64,000 nucleotides of DNA from Candidatus Zixiibacteriota bacterium (lineage in GTDB: Bacteria > Zixibacteria > MSB-5A5 > GN15 > FEB-12), in NCBI GenBank assembly GCA_035380245.1, contig DAOSXA010000001.1:748616-812615 (forward strand), read 5' to 3'. Made by a program: the position numbers and the translations under genes. Within the stretch, counting starts at the first letter, position 1, and each line of letters opens with the position of its first letter. Below the pieces are notes generated by a model that saw nothing but the letters and a program-made list of their open reading frames with translations, was not told the origin of the DNA and made no database searches. Shown here piece by piece: positions 37,635-46,704 of the stretch.

Positions 37635-38810
37635 TTACTGACAGCCGCACCACGGTCCTTGCTGGAACATATAAGCCACCAGGTAGACCAGATCGGTAAT
37701 ATCCGGACCAGCTCCGCTGCAGTTTACGTCCGCCACCCAGATCGGTTCAATTCCCGGACCACCGGTGAACATATAAGCCACCAGATAAACCAAATCGGCA
37801 ATATCCGGACCGGCTCCGGAACCGTTCATGTCGCCGCAGACAGCTTCATCGACCGTCAGTGAGCCATCGAACAACCAAACTGAATCAAAGTCCAGAACCG
37901 CTACCGTGTCCATCTCGATTGAGGTCGAGTCACACCCGCCGCCCGGCGGCAGCGAAACCCGTTTCCAGTTCAAGCAGACATCACCGGCCCAGGCCGTGCA
38001 AATCCAGCAATTCGTATCAGGGACTTCCTGAGTCACGATACCGATCGAGGAACCATCCGGACGCGAGAAGTTGAAGTGCGCCAGATAGTCCGACTGGATC
38101 ATGATATTCACGGTTCGGTCGGTCGTGGTGTCGGGAATATCATAAACATCGGCCAGCAGCTTGATCAGGACGCCGCCCTGCTGCGGTTGAATCGGACTAA
38201 TCGTTGGCGGATTCGGTAAATCGGCAATACCCGCAATGTTCAAATCTGTTCCATACCCCGACAGTGAGCGAGCTTCAACCCATTCCCAGTCCTCAATTAA
38301 AGTCCCGGATACATCATAGCTGCCGATCAACACCTCAGTGGTGTCAATGTGCGAGAAATCCCACTCCGCCTCATGGAAGAAGTCCCAGGTTGAATCAGCC
38401 GGAACCAGGGTGGAATCAATACATTCCCAAGTCTGTTGATCCCATTCCTGGCAAAGGAAAAACAGTGTATCGCCGTATACGAATACCGAGTCGGTACAAC
38501 TATCCCCATCCCAGCTATTACATAACCAGCGGGTGGTATCCACAACGGAATCAATATCTGTCTGGAAAATCATGATATCCGGTCGATCCAACTGCAACCA
38601 GAGGTTAAAACCGGCTACCTCATCCCTGTAATTCGTTAAATAAACACTAATTACAGTATTTAAGGCGCCTGGCGCAGCGGTAGTATCGCCTACCCGGACG
38701 ACCAGATTCGGCTGTTGAGCATTGGTCTCGGGGACGACCAACATAAAGGCAAGAGCAGCAAACAATATCACGAGGTGAGATAACCTCGGAGAGCGGATGT
38801 CAGGAGCCAT
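37635..38810 (-). CDS. Secreted cohesin-like protein with C-terminal dockerin pair
   Basis: 391 residues. The signal peptide lies around residues 11-31 (LVILFAALAFMLVVPETNA). Residues about 34-260 form a cohesin-like sandwich (VVRVGDTTAAPGALNTVISV, GFNLWLQLDRPDI...) interrupted by a Cys/Trp-rich insertion (WLCNSWDGDSCTDSV, WICTAWAGDVCLNW). The C-terminus has two dockerin repeats (DMNGSGAGPDIADLVYLV; DVNCSGAGPDITDLVYLV), each followed by AYMF. There is no sorting domain. An N-terminal cohesin-like module plus a terminal dockerin would let it act as an adaptor between partners; this is inference. AGGAGG lies a few bases before the ATG, and a consensus promoter sits 320 bp upstream. Confidence 0.86.
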   Translation of the reverse strand: MAPDIRSPRLSHLVILFAALAFMLVVPETNAQQPNLVVRVGDTTAAPGALNTVISVYLTNYRDEVAGFNLWLQLDRPDIMIFQTDIDSVVDTTRWLCNSWDGDSCTDSVFVYGDTLFFLCQEWDQQTWECIDSTLVPADSTWDFFHEAEWDFSHIDTTEVLIGSYDVSGTLIEDWEWVEARSLSGYGTDLNIAGIADLPNPPTISPIQPQQGGVLIKLLADVYDIPDTTTDRTVNIMIQSDYLAHFNFSRPDGSSIGIVTQEVPDTNCWICTAWAGDVCLNWKRVSLPPGGGCDSTSIEMDTVAVLDFDSVWLFDGSLTVDEAVCGDMNGSGAGPDIADLVYLVAYMFTGGPGIEPIWVADVNCSGAGPDITDLVYLVAYMFQQGPWCGCQ

Positions 38811-39127
38811 CCTTTCCTCCTAATTCAGCTTCAGGTTCAATGTCTCTCAAGGCAGTGTCCCTTAGCCGTATATCAATAAGATACTCTCCTTAGAAACGGA
38901 CTCTCCAACCGCGCCCCATAAAGTCGCAACCAAGAGGGGGAGCGAGCGGAGGAAGTTTCCTTCAGACCGTCACGTTAACTGGCGTTCTTGTCAAAGCAGT
39001 CTGTTTGTAATTCCTTTAGCCAACCTTGGGTCAGTCCAGGAATGAAGTACTTGAAAGTTTATGCTCGGAATCGGAAAGATACGACCCCTTCAAGAGCCGT
39101 GTTGTTGTGTCAACTCACCTAACGTCC
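38811..39127 (-). other. Predicted long 5' leader of the cohesin/dockerin gene
   Basis: About 317 nt separate the promoter start site from the ATG. I saw no known riboswitch consensus and no short ORF with a good ribosome site. Confidence 0.35.
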
Positions 39128-39133
39128 GAGCCC

Positions 39134-39162
39134 AATATACGGTTAAGGTCCTTTTCTGTCAA
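39134..39162 (-). promoter_or_regulatory. Sigma-70 promoter for the cohesin/dockerin gene
   Basis: Minus-strand consensus TTGACA (39157-39162), 17-bp spacer, TATATT (39134-39139). Predicted start near 39127. Confidence 0.72.
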
Positions 39163-39362
39163 TAGGAAATAAGAAAAATTTTCTCCCTTACAAGCTGTTC
39201 AGTATCAGCACATTAACCCTTCCTAACAGACTTTTAATAAGGTCCGAAGGACCGGTTTGGAAGTGCATTTATTATGATTCATATTGCGTATGCCCTGCAA
39301 ATTACTAATCCGATACAAAGCAAACCTGTTCACTATTTGATCAGGCCTCGTAACAGTCCCTT

Positions 39363-39572
39363 TCATTCCGGCCACCATAATCCGCGCCAGAAGCCAAGCT
39401 GTATATCCGGCCGAAGAGCCTTGATCGACTCTTCATCGATACCGCTAACATAATTATCGACATCGTCTTGAGTTTCCCTAGTTTTTCCGGTCCGGATCCT
39501 CAACCGGGCCGTATCAGACGAATCGGAATGGCGATCCGGGGGCATGAAGCTGTATCGGTTCCTTATCATCAT
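39363..39572 (-). CDS. Small acidic hypothetical protein
   Basis: 69 residues. It has no family that I recognise. The C-terminal half (DDVDNYVSGIDEESIKALRP, then LGFWRGLWWPE) has codon choice like its neighbours, with third positions mostly G/C, which is why I list it. The N-terminal third is Arg/Ser-rich and no ribosome site precedes the ATG pair, so the true start is uncertain. It is divergent from the HDOD pair. It could be spurious. Confidence 0.35.
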   Translation of the reverse strand: MMIRNRYSFMPPDRHSDSSDTARLRIRTGKTRETQDDVDNYVSGIDEESIKALRPDIQLGFWRGLWWPE

Positions 39573-39652
39573 TTTTCACTCATTGTTTCTTTGCCGGACT
39601 CTAACGAAATGTGCTTGTTTGCCGACAATACAGGATAGCAAAGGGTGTGCTA

Positions 39653-40534
39653 TTGATCGAAAAAGGTATGGAAAAAGAGACTTCAACCAAATCATCCGTA
39701 GACCGTCTGATATCAACCATCGGGGATCTGCCGGCATCACCGGCTACCGTCAGCGCCGTCATGGGGCTGACCTCCAACCTCGATGCCAAGGTAGCGGATG
39801 TCTCCCGGCTGCTTTCAAGCGACCAGTCGCTTACGGCCCGGGTGTTGAAACTCTCCAATTCGTCCTACTACGGCCGCTCCAAAGAAGTTACCACCTTGCG
39901 CGAGGCGATCATGGTACTGGGATTCTTCACCGTGCGGTCAATGGTCATCGCCTCGTCGGCTCACACCATGTTCCAGAAGGGGCAGGCAGACCAGATCAGT
40001 AAAGCTCTCTGGGAGCATTCGTTCTCGACCGCGGTGGCAGCCCGGCAGATCGCAGCTCATATCAAACATCCCAACAAGGATGAAATTTTCATTGCGGCGC
40101 TGATGCACGACATTGGCAAACTGGTGCTTCTGCAGAAATTCCCGGACGCCTATGCGCAATTGATTGAGCAGGCGATCGATGAGCAGATTCGCATCTATGA
40201 CATCGAGGCTCGCGAATACAGCTTCACCCACTGTGACGTGGCATCTTTGCTCCTTGAGAAGTGGTCTTTCCCGGATAATTTGTGTGCCGCCATTCAGATG
40301 CACCATGACCCGCCGCCGATCTCGGAAGATCAGGTTGCACCACCCTCACAGGTAATTCTCCTGGCCAATTACATGGCCAAGGGACTGGGTATCGGTTTTG
40401 CCGACTGGCGTCCCGATAATTTCGCCGATACGGAAGCGGCCAGGGCGCTTGGTCTCGACGAGTCGACTATAGACAACTTGATGACCTCTATCGAGAACCA
40501 TTACCAGGCCGAGATTAAAATTTTCGAGGAATGA
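39653..40534 (+). CDS. HDOD-domain signalling protein
   Basis: About 293 residues. A single HDOD domain covers most of it: LPASPATVSAVMGLTSN, LLSSDQSLTARVLKLSNSSY, LREAIMVLGFFTVRSMVIA, then FIAALMHDIGKLVLL near residue 145. HDOD domains resemble HD phosphohydrolases but are usually non-catalytic signalling modules in chemotaxis, c-di-GMP or quorum circuits. The start is uncertain: TTG at 39653 has AAGGG seven bases upstream; ATG at 39668 begins MEKETSTKSS with poor spacing. Its stop overlaps the start of a second HDOD gene (ATGATG), so the two are coupled. Confidence 0.85.
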   Translation: MIEKGMEKETSTKSSVDRLISTIGDLPASPATVSAVMGLTSNLDAKVADVSRLLSSDQSLTARVLKLSNSSYYGRSKEVTTLREAIMVLGFFTVRSMVIASSAHTMFQKGQADQISKALWEHSFSTAVAARQIAAHIKHPNKDEIFIAALMHDIGKLVLLQKFPDAYAQLIEQAIDEQIRIYDIEAREYSFTHCDVASLLLEKWSFPDNLCAAIQMHHDPPPISEDQVAPPSQVILLANYMAKGLGIGFADWRPDNFADTEAARALGLDESTIDNLMTSIENHYQAEIKIFEE

Positions 40535-42003
40535 TGGCTAGCTCTGCAACACAGGACATAAATCAGCGGCTTGAGAAGTTCACTTCGCTGCCTTCGATTC
40601 CTCAGATTATTGTCAAAATAAGACAGATATCCGAGGATCCGAAATCGAACGTGGCGGATCTGGCTAACTGTATCCTGAGCGACCATCAGCTCACCAGCCG
40701 GATTCTCCGCATGGCCAATTCTCCTTATTACGGTGATTTTGCCGGACGGGTAACCACCGTAACTCACGCCATTGTCCTCATGGGTTTCCGGGCAGTGCGC
40801 AATATCGCTATTAGCATGTCGGTTTACGGTGTCGTGAACAACCTGACCAAGAACACCAATTTCGACATCACCGCTTTCTGGACACGGTCGGTAGCCTGTG
40901 GTGTGATTGCCAAATACCTGGCCGAGAGAATCGGTCAAAAGGAACTCATCGAAGCCGCCTTTATCGCCGGTTTCATGCACGATATCGGTCAGGTGATTCT
41001 TGCCGGTCTGTTCCCGGACGACTACGGCTCGGTCGGCAAGGAAGAACTCGAAGCTCCCAATGTGCATAAAACCGAGAAGATCCTCCTGGGCATGAACCAC
41101 ATGGAAGCGGGTGGCCTGGTGGCCCGGAAATGGAATCTTCCGGAAACACTCATCGCATCTATCACCGAGCACCATCGTCTTGGTTTACGTCCCGATGAAA
41201 AATCGTCCAAACTGATTGTCGACCTGGTCTTCTTGTCCGATCGACTCTACGCCCACATGATGGCCGGTTCCAAACCGGATTCCGAGGCATACACCCAGAT
41301 AACCAACACGGCTAATCAATTGATCGGGGTGTCGCAGCAGAGCATGGTCGAACTGGTGGAAATCTGCCGTGAGCAGATTGCCGAGATAGCCGGCGACCTC
41401 GATATTAATATCGAAAAGGAATTCGAGCGAGCTTCGATATCGGTCGAGGAAGGCGCCGATGATATCAGGCAACAGCTTACCAATAAAGAAGTACAACTGG
41501 CCTTCCTTCAGAACACCACGACCGCCCTGCTGGAAGCGAAAACGATCGACGAAATCCTCCAGATCCTCTGTGAAACGGTATTCAGAGGTCTTCAGATGGG
41601 CCGAGTACTGATTTTTGCTTTTGACAAAAAGAAAGCGGCGTTCAACGGACGGGTAGGATTCGGACTGGAATCACAGGACGCCGTTCAGCAGTTGAGTTTC
41701 CCGGTCGACCAGGGGCTGTTCAAACACTTGTGCGAAAAAGGCAAACCGTTGACGGTCGACTCCGACGCCCGTGAAATATACCGGCAGATCATCTCCCAGG
41801 AAGAAGCCGAGCGACTCGAGACCAAAGCCTTTGCCGCCATCCCAATCAAGGTTTTTGATGAAGTCCAATACGTCATTATCGCCGATCGACCGGATAAAGA
41901 TACGCCGATCCACGATGAGACTTTGCGTTCGATGACCTCCATCGCCAATCAGGGGGCGTTGTCAATCGAGCGACAGCTTTACAAAGCCTCCATGCGCCGC
42001 TAA
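40531..42003 (+). CDS. HDOD-GAF signalling protein
   Basis: 490 residues. HDOD domain in residues about 10-270 (LPSIPQIIVKIRQI, ILSDHQLTSRILRMANSPYY, FIAGFMHDIGQVIL). A short coiled linker (about 290-330; ADDIRQQLTNKEVQLAFLQ) leads to a GAF domain (about 335-485; LEAKTIDEILQILCETVFRG, AFAAIPIKVFDEVQYVIIAD). It is a paralogue of the gene just upstream with an added sensor domain. The start is one of two adjacent ATGs overlapping the upstream stop; GAGGA is four bases from the second. The ligand of the GAF domain is unknown. Confidence 0.87.
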   Translation: MMASSATQDINQRLEKFTSLPSIPQIIVKIRQISEDPKSNVADLANCILSDHQLTSRILRMANSPYYGDFAGRVTTVTHAIVLMGFRAVRNIAISMSVYGVVNNLTKNTNFDITAFWTRSVACGVIAKYLAERIGQKELIEAAFIAGFMHDIGQVILAGLFPDDYGSVGKEELEAPNVHKTEKILLGMNHMEAGGLVARKWNLPETLIASITEHHRLGLRPDEKSSKLIVDLVFLSDRLYAHMMAGSKPDSEAYTQITNTANQLIGVSQQSMVELVEICREQIAEIAGDLDINIEKEFERASISVEEGADDIRQQLTNKEVQLAFLQNTTTALLEAKTIDEILQILCETVFRGLQMGRVLIFAFDKKKAAFNGRVGFGLESQDAVQQLSFPVDQGLFKHLCEKGKPLTVDSDAREIYRQIISQEEAERLETKAFAAIPIKVFDEVQYVIIADRPDKDTPIHDETLRSMTSIANQGALSIERQLYKASMRR

Positions 42004-42197
42004 GTCATTTAGAGTTTCCCCTTCATCCTCATTTTATCCCGGACACTCTTTCATCCCGGGTATTTGATGCAGACTCCCTCCATAATGATATAACAAGCTC
42101 GGCATGATCTTTTCAACAGGTCTCTCGAAGCTGTAAAAACTTGATTCAACTTTTTCGTTACTCGTTTGTATCCTTTGATTAGAAAGAAGACTTTTTT

Positions 42198-43595
42198 ATG
42201 TCCCTCGATCAAACATCACAGCCGGTCAGTGGCCGACCCTGGTTCAAGATGCATCCTGCAGCTTTGCTGGGCCTGTCGTTCCTGGCCGCGATTGCCGCGG
42301 GAGCAGTATTACTGGCTCTGCCGATTGCTACCCGTACAGGTTCGATCGGTTTTGTCGACGCTCTCTTCACGGCCACTTCGGCGGTCTGTGTCACGGGATT
42401 GATCGTGGTCGATACCGGCTCGTATTTCACCACTTTCGGACAGGTTGTAATACTTATCCTGATCCAGGTAGGCGGACTGGGCGTCATGACCATTTCGGTG
42501 GCGTTGTTCAACCTGATCGGACGGGACATATCGTTCAAGAATCGCATGCTGATGCAGGACCTTCTTTCGCATAAGCCGCGTCAGGATATTTATGGCCTGG
42601 TCTGGACGGTGATCCTGTTTTCACTGTTGAGCGAACTGGTCGGCGCCGCTCTGCTTTTCCCCGGTTTTATCGCCGATTATCCGGTCGGTGAGGCGATCTA
42701 TCAGTCTGTCTTTCATTCGGTATCGGCTTTTTGTAACGCCGGTTTTTCACTTTTTTCGGATTCGCTCGTTCGCTACAACGACAGCCTGCTGATAACCGGA
42801 ACACTCAGCCTGCTTATCGTGGTAGGCGGTATCGGCTTCCCGGTGGTTTACAATCTTTACTGCTGGAGCCGGGACAAATCGGTCCGCCGTCCTAAACTGG
42901 CGGTGCAGACAAAAACCGTGCTGGTTACCTCGGCCGTATTGATTGTCATCGGCGCTGTTCTGTTCGGGGTATTGGAATGGAATATAATCGCCGAGGAAAG
43001 CTCCTGGTTCAAACGACTGCTGATTCCTCTGTTTCAGTCGATCACCTGTCGTACCGCCGGATTCAATTCGGTCGATATCGGCTCGCTCAGCGAAGCCACT
43101 CTGGCCATGATGATGTTTCTGATGTTCTTCGGGGCTTCCCCCGGCTCCTGCGGCGGCGGCGTAAAAACCACCACCCTGGCCGTTTTGGCCGTCTTTACCG
43201 TCAGCCGTATTTACCACAAGAAACGGGTAAACATGTTTCACAAAAGCATCCCGCAGGAGACGGTCACGCGCAGTATCTCGTTGATCGTTCTTTCGCTGGC
43301 CATCATCGGGCTGGTCCTGTTCGTGGTCCTGATCGGCAACGCCAGCGATGCCCCCGGCGTGCAGGATCACCATAATCCGTTCCTTGCTTATTTGTTCGAG
43401 ACCGTGTCGGCTTTCGGTACGGTGGGATTGTCGATGGGGGTCACTGCCGACCTGAACGGTTTCGGCAAAATCATGATCATGCTGCTGATGCTGATCGGCC
43501 GACTCGGCGTACTGTCGTTCTCCTACATTATAGTGGGAGCTGCGGGGGTTCTGCGCGGCAAGGTCTATTCCGAAGAAAACGTTATGATCGGTTAA
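42198..43595 (+). CDS. Potassium channel subunit of Ktr/Trk type (KtrB/TrkH)
   Basis: 465 residues with about eight to ten membrane segments. The four pore loops with selectivity-filter glycines are visible: TSAVCVTGLI, SAFCNAGFSLF, TCRTAGFNSV and SAFGTVGLSMG. The length and single-protein architecture fit KtrB-type subunits of Na+- or H+-driven K+ uptake. It is followed after 13 bp by its RCK partner gene, the usual pair. Confidence 0.93.
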   Translation: MSLDQTSQPVSGRPWFKMHPAALLGLSFLAAIAAGAVLLALPIATRTGSIGFVDALFTATSAVCVTGLIVVDTGSYFTTFGQVVILILIQVGGLGVMTISVALFNLIGRDISFKNRMLMQDLLSHKPRQDIYGLVWTVILFSLLSELVGAALLFPGFIADYPVGEAIYQSVFHSVSAFCNAGFSLFSDSLVRYNDSLLITGTLSLLIVVGGIGFPVVYNLYCWSRDKSVRRPKLAVQTKTVLVTSAVLIVIGAVLFGVLEWNIIAEESSWFKRLLIPLFQSITCRTAGFNSVDIGSLSEATLAMMMFLMFFGASPGSCGGGVKTTTLAVLAVFTVSRIYHKKRVNMFHKSIPQETVTRSISLIVLSLAIIGLVLFVVLIGNASDAPGVQDHHNPFLAYLFETVSAFGTVGLSMGVTADLNGFGKIMIMLLMLIGRLGVLSFSYIIVGAAGVLRGKVYSEENVMIG

Positions 43596-43608
43596 CCGGA
43601 GATAGAGG

Positions 43609-44265
43609 ATGAAAAAATTCGCTGTAATAGGTTTGGGCAAATTCGGCTTCCATGTCGCCAAGGCGCTGTACGAAGACCACAACGAGGTGGTAGCGATTGA
43701 CGCCGATCCTTCTCGGGTTCAGGCGATCGATCCTTATTCCAGCGAGGCGCTCGTGATGGATTCCACCGATAAGGAAGCGCTCCAGGCACTCGGTCTCGAG
43801 CGTATGGACGGAGTCATTGTCTCCACCGGCACCAATATCGCGGTGAGTATTCTCCTTTGCCAGTACCTGGTCGAACTGGGTGTCAAAAGGATCATGATCA
43901 AGGCGATCAACGACGACCATGCCACTATTCTGCAACGGCTCGGCGCTACTGAGGTGATTCATCCGGAGCGCGACGTGGCTCTGCGTATCGCTCATTCCCT
44001 TTCGATGCCCAACATTCTCGATTTCATTCCGCTGTCAAAGGATTTCGAGCTGATTCAGGTCGGTCCGCCTGCGGAGTTTCTCGGGAAAACACTCAAGGAC
44101 CTCAACCTTCGGCACAAGTACAACGTTCATGTCATCGCTATCAAGGACTCCGGCACCGAGGCGTTCCGCCTGGTACCTTCGGCTGATTACATCATCCGTG
44201 CCGAGGATATTCTGATCATGCTCGGTAAAATCGAAGACATCCAGAAGATCCGCGATCTGCGTTAA
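43609..44265 (+). CDS. RCK-domain potassium uptake regulator (KtrA/TrkA)
   Basis: 218 residues. N-terminal Rossmann RCK_N domain with the nucleotide-binding FAVIGLGKFGFHVAKAL and acidic end VAIDADPSR. C-terminal RCK_C domain from about residue 135 (LIQVGPPAEFLGKTLKDLNL). It forms a cytosolic ring that gates the adjacent KtrB/TrkH channel by nucleotide binding. A GGAGATAGAGG site sits directly before the ATG. It is the last gene of the unit and a terminator follows 50 bp later. Confidence 0.94.
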   Translation: MKKFAVIGLGKFGFHVAKALYEDHNEVVAIDADPSRVQAIDPYSSEALVMDSTDKEALQALGLERMDGVIVSTGTNIAVSILLCQYLVELGVKRIMIKAINDDHATILQRLGATEVIHPERDVALRIAHSLSMPNILDFIPLSKDFELIQVGPPAEFLGKTLKDLNLRHKYNVHVIAIKDSGTEAFRLVPSADYIIRAEDILIMLGKIEDIQKIRDLR

Positions 44266-44314
44266 GGAGACGGTTCGGACAAATCTCTAATATATCATTG
44301 CAATAGTGACTCAT

Positions 44315-44355
44315 AAAAAAACAGGCAGGCCCTTTTTTGGACCTGCCTGTTTTTA
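44315..44355. terminator. Bidirectional rho-independent terminator
   Basis: Eleven-bp stem AAACAGGCAGG/CCTGCCTGTTT with A and T runs on both sides. It separates the convergent ktr pair and the M1-like gene and can serve both. Confidence 0.92.
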
Positions 44356-44386
44356 TCTGATTGGTTCGAGTTCGGGGACAGGGGAA

Positions 44387-46609
44387 CTATTTCTTGTTCG
44401 TATTGATATGTCCCAAGACGCTGTAGAATTCACCGAATACGATCTTGTCCGGCTCGAACTGATACGGTCCTAACTCGAAGCTGTCCTTCGGGCCGGTTAT
44501 CTCTTCCCGGACGAACGCCAGCGCTCCGCCGGCCTGGTTCACCACCTGGATCACCACCGGCATTTTGAATTCATCCGCAACGCCTTTGATCTCGACCGTG
44601 CCGGTGACCATCCATTGATCGCCCGCCTTGTTAACGGAGTAAGAAACATCGAACTCCGGTATTCGGAAATCGTAGATCCATTCCCGGGCAAACCAGTCGA
44701 GCGATTGCCCATACTGCTTTTCAGCCAGTTGCATCATCATCGCGACGTCGATCGGCTGCATTCCTGCGATCGATGACACCTGGTGGAGAAAACTGCGGAA
44801 GGGTCGATCCGAGAAACTCTCCAGATCGGTCATCATTCCGCGCAACATGTGAAACACCCACAGCCCTTTGTTCGTCCGCTGGGTTACCGAAACCCGATCC
44901 CCTGCGGAAAGAGGCACTTCTTCACCGCGTTCCTCGACAAAGTACAATGAATCTCGGCGATTGATAAGGTTGGAATAGGCCGCTGCCCCCAGTTTGTCCT
45001 GGATATACATGATCCCCACATACTCCGGCATTGATTCCAGAATCCACTTATCTCTATTGGAGGCATATTGAAGCGTCGCAGCAAACCATTGCCCCGCCGC
45101 CGCCCGTCCCGACAGCATATCGACTCCGCCGAACGCCGCCATCTGTCCCTCGGAAACACATGAAATCTGCGGCACGGTCAGGATGCCCGGCATATCGAAA
45201 TTACCCGAAGCACTTACCCAGAAATGAGACGACCAGAGACGAGGCCCGAAAGTGGTCACCATGTAATCAACCGCGCTGACTACCGACGGTTGATATACTT
45301 CGTCGGGGATATAGCAGTCCGAGTATTTCTTATCCATCAATTCCCAGTCCAAAAAGTCGATCGCGGCTCCCGATTCCGATACCACGCTTATGGTGTCGAC
45401 ACCGGAGGCGAAGCATTCGAAATCCAGGCGATCATACAGGTCTGTCGGCGCTACTCGGAACTGCTGTCCTGCGCTTGTCTCAACCACCTCTTCTTTTCCG
45501 GGAATGAAATAATTGTAACCTCGTGGTGTCACAAACGAGAGATCGATAGTCGTCGGTATCGGATTTTCCACCCAGGGCAGCAGCTGGTCGAAGTCGTTTC
45601 CATGGTAGAACAATGTGAATTTGACTACATCTCCCTTGTGAGCGTACTCCGGTAATACCACTCCCGTAAAATCGAAATCGTTGCGACGCTTGAAATCTAT
45701 CGAGACGCCGTTCGCATAGAGCGAATCCAGCTTGAGGTTATTATGCAGGAAAAGCGAAATGAAACGGAGGCTGTCGCGGTCGATCTGTACCTCGAAATCC
45801 ACCCGCGCCGAATCCAGGCTCTTACCGTCGAGTCCGGCGATATTGATCACACCCGAACGACTAAGGGCTGTGGTCGGATAGTTCATGTGCGAAAGCCCCA
45901 AGTCATCGTAGTTGTTCCTCTCGGCCCGCGGTATGCGACAAGCCTCGAAAGCATCCAGATCACCGCCGTGCCATTCATAGGATATGATTGACTCTTCCGG
46001 CCGATTGGGATCGAAAGTGTATATGTAGCGATTGAAATCTACGAAGAAATAACCATCGTCCGCTCGTTCATAACAGGATCGCAATAGTTGGAAATAATTA
46101 TCGTAAGTATGGGTCATCTTCGGTTTGAAGAACACCTCTCCCTGAGGCTTCTTGGCTCCAACGTTAAATTCCTTCCAGGAGAGCTCTTTTGGCTCAAAGG
46201 CAAAAAGTTCTTCAAGCTTGAGATCGAGGTTGTCGGCGAAGCGAATGAAACAGGTTTCGAAATCCTGACTGACCGTGCTGTCGCCGGAGGCACTCAGCAG
46301 CGTCATTCGTTCGGAGTGTGAAGGCACCGCGACATCGATATGCCCCTGACCGATGAAAATGGCCGTAGTCGGTCGGTCGTTGACATAGCGCAGCAGGTGA
46401 ATCGATCCTTTCTTGAAAGTGATCGTCGCCAGATCTTTCTGGTAAACGAAATCGGCGATCTCGGCCCGCTGGCCGGTATGATTGAGCAGATCACGGTTGA
46501 TTTGGTCGTAATTGTCGTCGAACTCTTTCTTGAACGTCGACTCGGCATGAACTGCGCCGACCAACAGCAGTATCGCAGACAGAATAACAGTCCAGCTTCT
46601 TGCGGTCAT
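44387..46609 (-). CDS. Secreted M1-fold peptidase homologue lacking the zinc site (pseudoenzyme)
   Basis: 740 residues. Signal peptide MTARSWTVILSAILLLVGAVHA. An N-terminal beta domain (about 30-420) is followed by a thermolysin-like region that aligns with M1 aminopeptidases. The exopeptidase motif GxMEN is GNFDM (469-473). HEXXHQW is RAAAGQW (502-508), losing both zinc His and the catalytic Glu. The third ligand Glu is kept at 525 in WILESMPEY, exactly the 18-residue spacing of HEXXH-x18-E. So the fold is recognisable but zinc catalysis is not possible. Such proteins may bind peptides or act as scaffolds. It is probably periplasmic or surface-exposed. Confidence 0.8.
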   Translation of the reverse strand: MTARSWTVILSAILLLVGAVHAESTFKKEFDDNYDQINRDLLNHTGQRAEIADFVYQKDLATITFKKGSIHLLRYVNDRPTTAIFIGQGHIDVAVPSHSERMTLLSASGDSTVSQDFETCFIRFADNLDLKLEELFAFEPKELSWKEFNVGAKKPQGEVFFKPKMTHTYDNYFQLLRSCYERADDGYFFVDFNRYIYTFDPNRPEESIISYEWHGGDLDAFEACRIPRAERNNYDDLGLSHMNYPTTALSRSGVINIAGLDGKSLDSARVDFEVQIDRDSLRFISLFLHNNLKLDSLYANGVSIDFKRRNDFDFTGVVLPEYAHKGDVVKFTLFYHGNDFDQLLPWVENPIPTTIDLSFVTPRGYNYFIPGKEEVVETSAGQQFRVAPTDLYDRLDFECFASGVDTISVVSESGAAIDFLDWELMDKKYSDCYIPDEVYQPSVVSAVDYMVTTFGPRLWSSHFWVSASGNFDMPGILTVPQISCVSEGQMAAFGGVDMLSGRAAAGQWFAATLQYASNRDKWILESMPEYVGIMYIQDKLGAAAYSNLINRRDSLYFVEERGEEVPLSAGDRVSVTQRTNKGLWVFHMLRGMMTDLESFSDRPFRSFLHQVSSIAGMQPIDVAMMMQLAEKQYGQSLDWFAREWIYDFRIPEFDVSYSVNKAGDQWMVTGTVEIKGVADEFKMPVVIQVVNQAGGALAFVREEITGPKDSFELGPYQFEPDKIVFGEFYSVLGHINTNKK

Positions 46610-46704
46610 TTATCAAGTCCTCCTGAAAGCGGTATATTACTTATATGGACGGAGTTTTGTTACGGTTTGTCAATTACCAACCTGCATCTTTATTGTAGCG
46701 GTCG

